Source: a virus. Taken from it: DNA of 23,132 nt. Below the pieces are notes generated by a model that was not told the origin of the DNA, made no database searches, and saw only the letters and a program-made list of their open reading frames with translations. Location of the stretch: IMG/VR virus record IMGVR_UViG_3300009068_000208, positions 1 through 23,132 of that record, one strand, 5' to 3'. A program made the translations under genes and the position numbers. Within the stretch, counting starts at the first letter, position 1, and each line of letters starts with the position of its first letter. Shown piece by piece: positions 1 through 5,146 of this stretch.

Positions 1-74
1 GCCTCAATGTTTTCAATAACCCGTTTTCCAATGCCTGCGGGGCTAAGTGATTGATCAGTAACGCCGAAGCAGGC

Positions 75-121
75 GATTGAAAATCCGCGTGTCGCTGGTT
101 CGATTCCGGCCCCAGGCACCA
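75..121 (+). other. attachment-site core: 3' half of tRNA-Phe(GAA)
   Basis: The stretch reads as the 3' part of a tRNA-Phe. It has the anticodon loop TTGAAAA (77-83, anticodon GAA 79-81), the 3' side of the anticodon stem (84-88), variable loop GTGTC (89-93), a T arm with stem GCTGG/CCGGC around loop TTCGATT (94-110), the acceptor 3' strand CCCAGGC (111-117) and ACCA (118-121). The 5' half is missing: upstream of 75 the anticodon stem breaks at C74/C86 and no D arm can be drawn. tRNA 3' ends are classic targets of tyrosine integrases, and an integrase gene ends 47 bases away. I infer that this is the crossover core through which the element enters a host tRNA-Phe gene and restores its 3' end. 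Core limits are approximate. Confidence 0.85.
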
Positions 122-146
122 TTCTTTTCCAAGTACTTAGGTCGGA

Positions 147-179
147 CCCCGCAGCTGCGTTTTCCAATCAGCTGCGGGG
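147..179. terminator. perfect 11-bp hairpin after the tRNA core and at the integrase stop
   Basis: CCCCGCAGCTG (147-157) and CAGCTGCGGGG (169-179) are perfect inverted repeats around an 11-nt loop. Read on the plus strand, the hairpin is followed by CGTTTTCC, a short T-run, 26 nt after the tRNA CCA end, so it could terminate a reconstituted tRNA-Phe transcript. Read on the minus strand, the integrase stop codon (TGA, 168-170) falls at the edge of the loop and the stem is followed by TCCGACC with no T-run, so it is a poor intrinsic terminator for int. The phage may carry the host tRNA terminator along with the tRNA end. Confidence 0.45.
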
Positions 180-1268
180 CGTTTTCCAATCGATGTTCTG
201 GAAGCGTTGCTGGACGGCCCCGAGAACCTCGGTCTGGGCGACCGTGCGGTCGGCGTCGCGGCCGTAAATTCCCGCCATGTGGATCGACCGATCGCCGATC
301 GCGGCCGAGACGCGCCAGTCCGATTCCTGGGCCTGGCGGGCGAAGCTGCCGATGGTGTGGCGGGCGCCGTGGAAGGTGCATCCCTCGCCCAGCTGGCCCT
401 CGGCCGTCAGGCGCCGCACCAGGCGGAAGAACCCGGCCCGGTAGCCTGAGGCGGACCAGGGCGTCCCGGCGCGGGTGACGGCGATCTGTACGGCCCCGCC
501 CCGGTTGACCCGGGCGGCCTCAAGCATGGCCTGGAAGACGCCGGTCACCGGGGCCTCGCACGGTTCGCCGTTCTTGCGGGCCCGCCAGCGCAGCCGGGTC
601 CCATCGTAAGCGGCCCAGGTGACGCCCAGAGCGTCGCCTTGGCGCATTCCGGCAAAGACCGCGAGGGCGAAGGGCAGGGCGACCTGGAAGGGCGCCTCGG
701 CCAGGAAGGCCTCGACCTCCGCCGCCGACCAGGCGCGGTTCAGGCTGGCCTCGCCCGAGGGCTTGCGGATCAGGCGCATTCCCATGGCCGGGTTGACGTC
801 GATCCAGCCCCGGGCCCGGCCCCATTCCAGCACCAGCCTAAGCACCTGCACTACGTAGTTGGCGAAGCGCCGGCCCCGGGCCGTGGCGGCCTTGTCCTGC
901 AGCTTCTGGATCTGGGCGCGGGTGACGGCGCGGACGGTCGCCGTCTCGGCGGCGTCGCCCAGCCAGTCGCGCACGGCCTGGTAGTCGGATCGGGTGCGGG
1001 GGCGCAGGGCGCGCCACTGGGGACTGTCGGCGTAGGCCTTCCACAGGGCGGCCAGGGTTCCGGAGGCAAAGGCCTGTTTCACGCCCAGGGCGGCGGCGCG
1101 GGCGTTCAGCCGGGCGACCTCGGCCAGGCCCTCTTGGGTCGCCGGGTCATGCTGGAGGCGCAGGCCCGAGGCGCGGTGATACCAGTACAGAACCGCCGCG
1201 CCGGACGCCAGGCGGCGGCGGACGGCCTTAAGGCCGGGCGGGGCGGGATAGCGTCTCTTGGCCGGCAC
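168..1268 (-). CDS. int: tyrosine site-specific recombinase (phage integrase)
   Basis: The 366-aa protein is a phage-type tyrosine recombinase that would catalyse integration and excision at the neighbouring tRNA-Phe core. A core-binding SAM-like segment lies at about residues 70-160 and the catalytic domain at about 180-345. Catalytic residues are visible: R209 in AGMRQGDAL, K232 after a beta turn, H300 and R303 in FHGARHT, and nucleophile Y335 in AGIYGRD. The usual LGH/W position reads IGDRS, so D326 replaces the common His or Trp. The start is GTG at 1266-1268 with a weak ribosome-binding site. It is the last gene of the leftward operon and overlaps the 68-aa gene before it by 41 bases. 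Its stop lies in the hairpin next to the attachment core. Family assignment is firm; the target site is inferred from position. Confidence 0.95.
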   Translation of the reverse strand: MPAKRRYPAPPGLKAVRRRLASGAAVLYWYHRASGLRLQHDPATQEGLAEVARLNARAAALGVKQAFASGTLAALWKAYADSPQWRALRPRTRSDYQAVRDWLGDAAETATVRAVTRAQIQKLQDKAATARGRRFANYVVQVLRLVLEWGRARGWIDVNPAMGMRLIRKPSGEASLNRAWSAAEVEAFLAEAPFQVALPFALAVFAGMRQGDALGVTWAAYDGTRLRWRARKNGEPCEAPVTGVFQAMLEAARVNRGGAVQIAVTRAGTPWSASGYRAGFFRLVRRLTAEGQLGEGCTFHGARHTIGSFARQAQESDWRVSAAIGDRSIHMAGIYGRDADRTVAQTEVLGAVQQRFQNIDWKTPRS

Positions 1269-1434
1269 GGCTCACCCAATCGTCATCGTCATTCACAGGA
1301 ACGCCGGGGGCCGGTCGTCGAGTCAAGAGCCGCAGGGCCCCGTCCCGCCCGATCTCGACGGCCTGGACCTCGAGGCCGCCCGCGAGGACGGCCCGGATCG
1401 CCCGCTCGACGTCGGTCTGGCGGAAGAGGCTCAC
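1228..1434 (-). CDS. small protein next to integrase (possible excisionase/directionality factor)
   Basis: This is a 68-aa protein starting at GTG (1432-1434), chosen because that codon overlaps the stop of the upstream gene as GTGA. The N-terminal half reads FRQTDVERAIRAVLAGG, then a short beta-like stretch (VQAVEIGRDGALRLL) and an acidic NDDDDW motif near residues 48-53. I recall small proteins of this look beside integrases in alphaproteobacterial prophages, but know of no assigned function. Its frame runs 41 bases into int, so the two are probably translationally coupled. The size and place would suit an Xis-type directionality factor. No classic MerR-like Xis motif is seen, so that role is only a suggestion. 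Confidence 0.7.
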   Translation of the reverse strand: MSLFRQTDVERAIRAVLAGGLEVQAVEIGRDGALRLLTRRPAPGVPVNDDDDWVSRAGQETLSRPARP

Positions 1435-1595
1435 CGGGGAAAGGCCCCGGCGATCAGGGCCACCAGAAAGCCCAGCCCAGCGCCCCCGAGGCCGAGGGCC
1501 AGCCACTCGGGACAATAGACGTCGCGCGGGCGCGGGCCGTAGGTCGGCGATCTGAGGGCGTCGACGATATGGTGGAAGAGCCAGGCGGGGTTCAC
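1431..1595 (-). CDS. 54-aa single-pass membrane protein
   Basis: A short gene with start GTG at 1593-1595, overlapping the previous stop as GTGA, and stop TGA at 1431-1433, overlapping the next start in the same way. The N-terminal 30 residues are polar and aromatic (NPAWLFHHIVDAL, then PTYGPRPRDVY). The C-terminal 22 residues form a clear hydrophobic Gly/Leu/Ala segment (WLALGLGGAGLGFLVALIAG) ending FPR. It would be a small inner-membrane protein with a cytoplasmic or periplasmic head. No family is recognised. Position in the early left operon fits an accessory lysogeny or superinfection function, but nothing in the sequence proves this. The overlapping frame and hydrophobic segment support it being real. 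Confidence 0.65.
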   Translation of the reverse strand: MNPAWLFHHIVDALRSPTYGPRPRDVYCPEWLALGLGGAGLGFLVALIAGAFPR

Positions 1596-1840
1596 TGATC
1601 AGCCTCCTTGAGCAGAGCGTCGATTTGGTCCCGAAGGTCATTCCATTGAAACAGGTGCGCGACCGGCTTAATCTCTCTCAACAGCCCCTCCAGCGCCTTG
1701 ATCCTTTCGGCGGATGCGGCATGACTAGCTAAAAGGGCCCCGAGGTCGGTCACCTTGACCATGACTCCGACACTCTCGAGCGCCACAAGGCGATCGAGTT
1801 CTCGCCTGAGCCGGTCTATCGCTTCCTGTGTGGATCCCAT
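1592..1840 (-). CDS. small coiled-coil protein, unknown function
   Basis: An 82-aa protein predicted to be mostly helical. Heptad-like stretches (EAIDRLRRELDRLVALE, then AERIKALEGLLREI and LRDQIDALLKEAD) suggest a coiled coil. The preferred start is the ATG at 1838-1840, which overlaps the upstream stop as TGATG and has a GGAGG about 8 bases upstream. A GTG one codon earlier (1843) is the alternative. The stop overlaps the next start as GTGA. Base composition is visibly less GC-rich than the neighbours, which may mean separate acquisition. No domain is recognised. Confidence 0.7.
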   Translation of the reverse strand: MGSTQEAIDRLRRELDRLVALESVGVMVKVTDLGALLASHAASAERIKALEGLLREIKPVAHLFQWNDLRDQIDALLKEADQ

Positions 1841-2085
1841 CACCCGACCCTCCGCAGGATCGCCGCGTCGCGGCGCACGGCGCGGCAGGCGGCGCGCAGC
1901 TGGCGGACCTGGAGGCGCAGGGCGGAGGTCTGGCCCTGCAGGCGGGCGAGGGCCAGCTCGGCGATCTCGGCGGCGGCGGGGGTGGTCCAGCTGCCGGTCA
2001 GGCCTCGGGTCACCGTGGAGATCTCGGCCTGGACGGCGTCGATCAGGGCTCGGGTCTCGAGGGGAATGGGTACGGTTTGCATCAT
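1840..2085 (-). CDS. 81-aa helical protein, unknown function
   Basis: The start ATG at 2083-2085 overlaps the upstream stop as ATGA; a second ATG follows directly. A GGAAG ribosome-binding site sits just before it. The protein is Ala/Arg-rich and probably all-helical (LIDAVQAEISTVTRG, AEIAELALARLQGQ, ALRLQVRQLRAACRAV), ending in a basic tail. The composition would suit a small helical bundle or nucleic-acid-associated protein, but no family is recognised. It is one link in the leftward chain of overlapping genes that ends at int. Confidence 0.65.
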   Translation of the reverse strand: MMQTVPIPLETRALIDAVQAEISTVTRGLTGSWTTPAAAEIAELALARLQGQTSALRLQVRQLRAACRAVRRDAAILRRVG

Positions 2086-2426
2086 GCGGCTTCCTTTCGG
2101 GTGAGGCCCAGGCGCAGGGCGTCCAGGGCGGCGTTTATTTCAGTGGGGGTCAGGCCGGAGGCGACCAGGGCCAGGGGCACGGCCTCGCGCTGCCCCTCGA
2201 CCCGGCCGAGGATCACGGCGGCGCAGTCGGGGGCGGCCACGGCCGTGAGGGCCGAGGGCAGGCGCCCCAGCCGATGGCAGAGGGCGGCGACGGCCCGGTT
2301 CGGGCTGACGGCGTAGTGGGTGATCCAGCGCGCGGCGGAGCCGAGGGCCTGGCCCTCAACGCCGGGAGCGTAGGGCGTGAGGCCGACGGCGACGTCGCGG
2401 CGGTTGTGGGGGGCGGGGGCGGTCAT
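2082..2426 (-). CDS. 114-aa protein, unknown function
   Basis: The start chosen is ATG 2424-2426, which overlaps the upstream stop as ATGA; an in-frame ATG six codons earlier (2444) is less likely. The middle contains AVAALCHRLGRLPSALT and a hydrophobic stretch about AAPDCAAVILGRVEG. The C-terminus has a helix-turn-helix-like SGLTPTEINAALDALR segment followed by a basic end. There is no transmembrane segment. It may be a small DNA-binding or regulatory protein, but this is weakly supported. Coupled to both neighbours by overlaps. Confidence 0.65.
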   Translation of the reverse strand: MTAPAPHNRRDVAVGLTPYAPGVEGQALGSAARWITHYAVSPNRAVAALCHRLGRLPSALTAVAAPDCAAVILGRVEGQREAVPLALVASGLTPTEINAALDALRLGLTRKEAA

Positions 2427-2641
2427 GGGGCGGTCTGAGGACACAGCTGCCGACCTTTGCGGCCGGGCTTCCAGACCTGGCCTTCACGCTCAGCGCGCAC
2501 GCCGTGGGCAATTTCCCAGGGCTCGCGGTCAAACAGATCTGCCACAAGGTAAACGCTGATCAGGTATCCCTCGCCCTGGTTTCCAATGTCCACGTCATCG
2601 TTGTTGGCGATCCACTGGACCGCTTCTGTAAGCGTAGGCAT
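2423..2641 (-). CDS. 72-aa acidic protein of unusual composition
   Basis: The start is ATG 2639-2641 with GGAGG seven bases upstream; a GTG one codon earlier is possible. The N-terminal half is acidic (AVQWIANNDDVDIGNQGEGY), followed by a hydrophobic strand-like ISVYLVADLF and a charged tail. Codon use is clearly less GC-rich than flanking genes (AAC, GAT, GTA and TCT-type codons), which suggests later acquisition. No family is recognised. Position in the early left operon would allow an accessory or anti-defence role, but that is speculation. Confidence 0.65.
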   Translation of the reverse strand: MPTLTEAVQWIANNDDVDIGNQGEGYLISVYLVADLFDREPWEIAHGVRAEREGQVWKPGRKGRQLCPQTAP

Positions 2642-2672
2642 CACGCGACCTCCGGGTTGATTAGGGGGGCGG

Positions 2673-2987
2673 TCACAGGCCGGCCCTCAGGGCGAGAAAG
2701 ACGGCGGCGAGGCCCAGGGCGACGATCAGGAAGTCCTGAACCGGCGGCCAGGTCCGGGCGGCGATCGGCGGGGCCAGGGCCTCGGGAGGGCTGGTAGCGT
2801 CGGCGACAGCTTCGCGGGGAGGGGTCCAGCCCTCGCGGATCAGCAGGGCCTGAAACTCGGCCTCGAAGTCCTCCGGGGTGTCGTACTCCAGGACATTGTC
2901 GGCGTGCATGAGCACCAGGCGGGGCTCAAAGGCCGGCGTTCGGGCGACGGCCAGGGCGGGGAATTGCAGGACTTGGGCGGTAGTCAT
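2673..2987 (-). CDS. 104-aa C-terminally membrane-anchored protein
   Basis: This is the first gene of the leftward operon. The start ATG 2985-2987 has a good GGAGG ribosome-binding site; the frame is open farther upstream, but that part is intergenic in character. The soluble N-terminal 80 residues include an acidic YDTPEDFEAEFQALL helix. The protein ends in a hydrophobic helix (DFLIVALGLAAVFLALRAGL), so it looks tail-anchored with the bulk in the cytoplasm. No family is recognised. Being first after the proposed left operator, it would be expressed as soon as repression is lifted. Confidence 0.7.
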   Translation of the reverse strand: MTTAQVLQFPALAVARTPAFEPRLVLMHADNVLEYDTPEDFEAEFQALLIREGWTPPREAVADATSPPEALAPPIAARTWPPVQDFLIVALGLAAVFLALRAGL

Positions 2988-3041
2988 CTGGGCCTCCGTT
3001 GCGGCCCGGGTGGGCCGGTGACAACGGAAACGTGCGCCTGA

Positions 3042-3071
3042 TTTGCGGAAAAGGCAACGAAATGTTGCAAC
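3042..3071. promoter_or_regulatory. divergent control region with inverted repeat (putative left operator)
   Basis: The 145-bp gap between the leftward operon (start 2987) and the HIRAN gene (start 3133) holds GCAAC-GAAAT-GTTGC (3054-3068), continued by the 8-bp palindrome GTTGCAAC (3064-3071) and preceded by TTTGC (3042-3046). The same CAAC-N5-GTTG design appears between the repressor and the Cro-like gene at 4386-4398. Sharing between the two divergent regions suggests an operator for the S24 repressor or for the Cro-like protein. No convincing -35/-10 pair could be placed here by eye. Confidence 0.45.
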
Positions 3072-3132
3072 CGCGCCATCTGGCGGACCCCACAAAGGCG
3101 GGTTTAGGTGCCGCCTAGCCTTGGAGGGGCCA

Positions 3133-3627
3133 ATGGATCTGGTGACGCAAATTGGATTGCTGGTGGTCTTCGGCGGGGTGGTCTGGGGCCTCGCCAAGCT
3201 GTTGGGAATAGGTCGTCCGGCCCGGTCGGCGCCCGCGGCTGTTGTCCACGAGCTGGAGGGCGACGGGGATTTCGAGACCGACGTGGTCGGGGAGTCCTAT
3301 TACCAGGACGCCCTGGAGGCGATCGCGGGCCCGAAGACCAAGTCCGGGGTCGAGCTGGAGGTGAAGGCCCGGCTGGTCCCCGAGCCCGAAAACCCGCACG
3401 ACACCAACGCCGTGGCGGTCTACATCGAGGGCCGGAAGGTCGGCCACCTGCCGCGCGACATGGCGGCGGAGTGGGTCGCCACCCTGGCCCGGCGCGGGGA
3501 TCCGCAGCGGGTCGTCGAGGTCGATGCAAGCATCACCGGCGGCTGGCGGCGCGAGCGGCGGGGCGGCGGGATCTCGGAAGGGTCATTCGGCGTTTCGCTC
3601 GACATCTTCGACGACCTGGACGACTGA
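3133..3627 (+). CDS. membrane-anchored HIRAN domain protein
   Basis: A 164-aa protein. The start ATG 3133 has GGAGGGG just upstream; the frame is open to 3043 but the earlier part is the control region. Residues 5-25 form an N-terminal membrane helix (LVTQIGLLVVFGGVVWGL). Residues about 50-130 match the HIRAN fold: VVGESYYQDAL, then ENPHDTNAVAVYI and RKVGHLPRD. In known proteins such as HLTF and SWI/SNF or nuclease fusions, HIRAN recognises DNA ends, especially 3' ends; stand-alone bacterial versions are mostly uncharacterised. The C-terminus is Gly/Arg-rich, then acidic (DIFDDLDD). It is convergent with the repressor gene with only six bases between stops, and may be expressed from the lysogen. 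Domain call is good; the job is unknown. Confidence 0.85.
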   Translation: MDLVTQIGLLVVFGGVVWGLAKLLGIGRPARSAPAAVVHELEGDGDFETDVVGESYYQDALEAIAGPKTKSGVELEVKARLVPEPENPHDTNAVAVYIEGRKVGHLPRDMAAEWVATLARRGDPQRVVEVDASITGGWRRERRGGGISEGSFGVSLDIFDDLDD

Positions 3628-3633
3628 GGGGCC

Positions 3634-4305
3634 TCAGCCGCCCCGGAACCGGACCGGATACACGCCCTTGACGTCGGTCAGGGAGAAGCAGACGTCCTCT
3701 TCGGGCAGTCGCTGGCGCACCTTCAGGACGCCGTTTGCCGACCCCAGATATTCCTTCACGTAGATCTCGCCGGTCAACATCTCGACGACGCACCCGTCAC
3801 CGCGCCGGGGCCACTGGCTGGTGTCGTAGATGACCAGGTCGCCACTTTCCACATAGCCGGTCATGGAGTCGCCTGCGACCCGCAGGGTCCGGGCATTGGC
3901 TCCGAACATCCATGAGACGTCGATGATCTGTTCGATCTCGCCGCCATCGTAGATCTGCGGGCCCAGGGCGGAGGCCCTGACCCTGCCCAGGACGGACAGC
4001 TCGTAGTGGCGGGGCGGGGCCTCGCCTGCACCTGATGGCAAGGCTGCCGTTCCGGACAGCCGCTCGGCCTCGCGCAACAGGTCTTCCCGCTGAAGCCCCA
4101 GGGCCCGGGCAATCTGCGCCTGGACGTCTGACCTCAGGATATTCTGGCGCTCGCCGGCTTCGTAGTTCTGCCAGGCCTGGCGCGAGACGCCCAAAGCCTC
4201 GGCGGCGGCGGGCTGACTTATGCCCACGCGGACGCGCAGCGACCGGATCGCCGCGGCCATGGCGCGCAGCTCGTCCGAAGCGGACTGGGGGCGTTCCGTT
4301 GACAT
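3634..4305 (-). CDS. CI/LexA-type phage repressor (HTH + S24 peptidase)
   Basis: A 223-aa protein from ATG 4303-4305; an upstream in-frame ATG at 4353 is possible but lies in operator sequence. An HTH_3 domain covers about residues 17-60 (GISQPAAAEALGVSRQAWQN). The C-terminal S24 domain has S147 in AGDSMTG and K184 in IYVKEY, 37 residues apart as in LexA, so the self-cleavage dyad is present. About 36 residues before the serine, where an Ala-Gly bond is expected, it reads RVRASA (A111-S112), and the only Ala-Gly nearby (93-94) is farther away. It would maintain lysogeny by binding the flanking intergenic operators and be inactivated by RecA-stimulated cleavage, if the altered site still allows it. 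It is divergent from the Cro-like gene. Confidence 0.92.
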   Translation of the reverse strand: MSTERPQSASDELRAMAAAIRSLRVRVGISQPAAAEALGVSRQAWQNYEAGERQNILRSDVQAQIARALGLQREDLLREAERLSGTAALPSGAGEAPPRHYELSVLGRVRASALGPQIYDGGEIEQIIDVSWMFGANARTLRVAGDSMTGYVESGDLVIYDTSQWPRRGDGCVVEMLTGEIYVKEYLGSANGVLKVRQRLPEEDVCFSLTDVKGVYPVRFRGG

Positions 4306-4373
4306 ACCCACAGGAAACCGACGGAACACGGCATGATCGACCACGCAATGCATTGCTGCCCATGTAATCTGAA

Positions 4374-4406
4374 TGTTGACAGATGCAACAAAGAGTTGGC
4401 TCTTAA
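4374..4406 (+). promoter_or_regulatory. right operator/promoter between repressor and Cro-like gene
   Basis: Alternating half-sites are seen: TGTTG (4374-4378), CAACA (4386-4390) and GTTG (4395-4398). They give TGTTG-N7-CAACA and CAAC-N5-GTTG inverted repeats. A perfect -35 hexamer TTGACA (4376-4381) lies inside the first half-site. The -10 is weak; the best place is TCTTAA at 4401-4406 with a 19-bp spacer, which would start transcription at or next to the ATG at 4413. Binding here would block the rightward early promoter and could also affect the repressor promoter on the other strand. Confidence 0.55.
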
Positions 4407-4412
4407 CGAACT

Positions 4413-4718
4413 ATGATTCGAACAGCCCCCAGTGAGACGGCCCCCGTCCCGTCGCCGCTTGTCCGCCCGCGCTTGGCTCAGTTTCTCTGGGAGCGCGATA
4501 TTTCTTTCCGTGAGGCGGGCCGGGCGCTCGACCGCACCGGCGAGTGGGTCCGGCTGATCTGCCTACCCTTCGACGACCCGCGCCGGCGCATTCCAGACCT
4601 GCAGGACATGGAGCGCGTCTTTAATTGGACGGGCGGCGTGGTGACGGCGGGAGATTTCTACCCCGCTGCCCTTCGCGGCGTTCCGGGCGAGCGGCCCGGC
4701 GACGGAGGGCGGCCATGA
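4413..4718 (+). CDS. Cro-like HTH regulator
   Basis: A 101-aa protein, divergent from the repressor and first in the rightward early operon. Residues about 20-70 look like a small Cro/CI-type helix-turn-helix: a first helix ARLAQFLWERD-like, then SFREAGRALDRTGEWVRLI as turn and recognition region, then IPDLQDMERVFNWTGGVVTAGDFY. The last stretch matches the usual end of alphaproteobacterial phage Cro-type domains (helix, Gly-Gly, threonine-X-X-aspartate/glycine-phenylalanine). No Shine-Dalgarno is seen before the ATG, and the placed promoter would make the transcript leaderless. Its stop overlaps the next start as ATGA. Role as the lytic-side switch protein is inferred from position. Confidence 0.7.
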   Translation: MIRTAPSETAPVPSPLVRPRLAQFLWERDISFREAGRALDRTGEWVRLICLPFDDPRRRIPDLQDMERVFNWTGGVVTAGDFYPAALRGVPGERPGDGGRP

Positions 4719-5146
4719 TCAAGGAAATCCGCACCGACACGACGGAAATCCGTTTCATCCGCCCAGCCTCCGCCGGTCTGATCGGCGAGGGCAGGGCGCG
4801 GGACGCCGACCGCGCCGCCTGGCTGGCTGCCCTGGGCGACGCCCGGCACGTGGCCCGGGTGCGGCTGGAGGGCCGGGACGTGCACCGGGACGTGCTGGCG
4901 ATCCTCGCCGGGCGGGTCGTGAAGCTGGCGCGCCATCCCTTTCCGGTCGAGTGGGCCAGTGCCCAGGCGCAGGCTGGGGCCTTCCTGGTCCTGGCCAAGG
5001 GGTTCGTGGTCGCCACCCGGCCCGACCTGGTCGAGGTGCTGGCCCGGTCGGTCCTGGCCCTGGCCGAGGGCTGCGGCGAGCTGCTGGACATTCAGGCCGC
5101 CGAGATCGCCGAGCGCGACCGGCTTCGGCAGGGGGGCGGCGCGTGA
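4715..5146 (+). CDS. 143-aa early protein, unknown function
   Basis: The start ATG 4715 overlaps the Cro-like stop as ATGA. The protein begins with a strand-like IKEIRTDTTEIRFIRP, then is helical and Ala/Leu/Arg-rich (RAAWLAALGDARHVARVRLE, LVEVLARSVLALAEGCGELL). It ends in a charged helix, AAEIAERDRLRQGGGA. No membrane segment or known motif is seen. The stop overlaps the next GTG start. Position between the Cro-like gene and replication genes suggests an early regulatory or replication accessory role, unproven. Confidence 0.75.
   Translation: MIKEIRTDTTEIRFIRPASAGLIGEGRARDADRAAWLAALGDARHVARVRLEGRDVHRDVLAILAGRVVKLARHPFPVEWASAQAQAGAFLVLAKGFVVATRPDLVEVLARSVLALAEGCGELLDIQAAEIAERDRLRQGGGA

Larger units (their letters stand above)
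10..190. repeat. TTTTCCAAT repeats flanking the att core (putative integrase arm sites)
   Basis: TTTTCCAAT occurs exactly at 24-32, 160-168 and 182-190. Near copies are TTTTCAAT at 10-17 and TTTTCCAAG at 125-133. The copies at 24 and 160 are both followed within a few bases by TGCGGGGC, so the similarity extends beyond the 9-mer. They lie on both sides of the tRNA-derived core, as arm-type binding sites of tyrosine integrases do in attP. Arm-site function is inferred; the repeats are seen directly. Part of the right-hand group sits in the hairpin loop at 158-168 and overlaps the integrase stop codon. Confidence 0.55.

Noticed and set aside
33-121. A complete tRNA gene beginning near GCCTGCGG at 33
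   Set aside because: The acceptor 5' strand would be GCCTGCG with a C-C clash, no D arm forms, the anticodon stem breaks at C74/C86, and the length (about 89) is too long for a short-variable-loop tRNA. Only the 3' half is tRNA.
639-1598. 319-codon plus-strand frame opposite int
   Set aside because: Gly/Arg/Pro-rich shadow of the integrase and small left-operon genes; no motif or ribosome-binding site.
2645-2675. 11-codon frame (GTG ... TGA) between the two left-operon genes
   Set aside because: It overlaps both neighbours' stop and start codons but is too short to support as a gene; it contains the GGAGG ribosome-binding site of the next gene.
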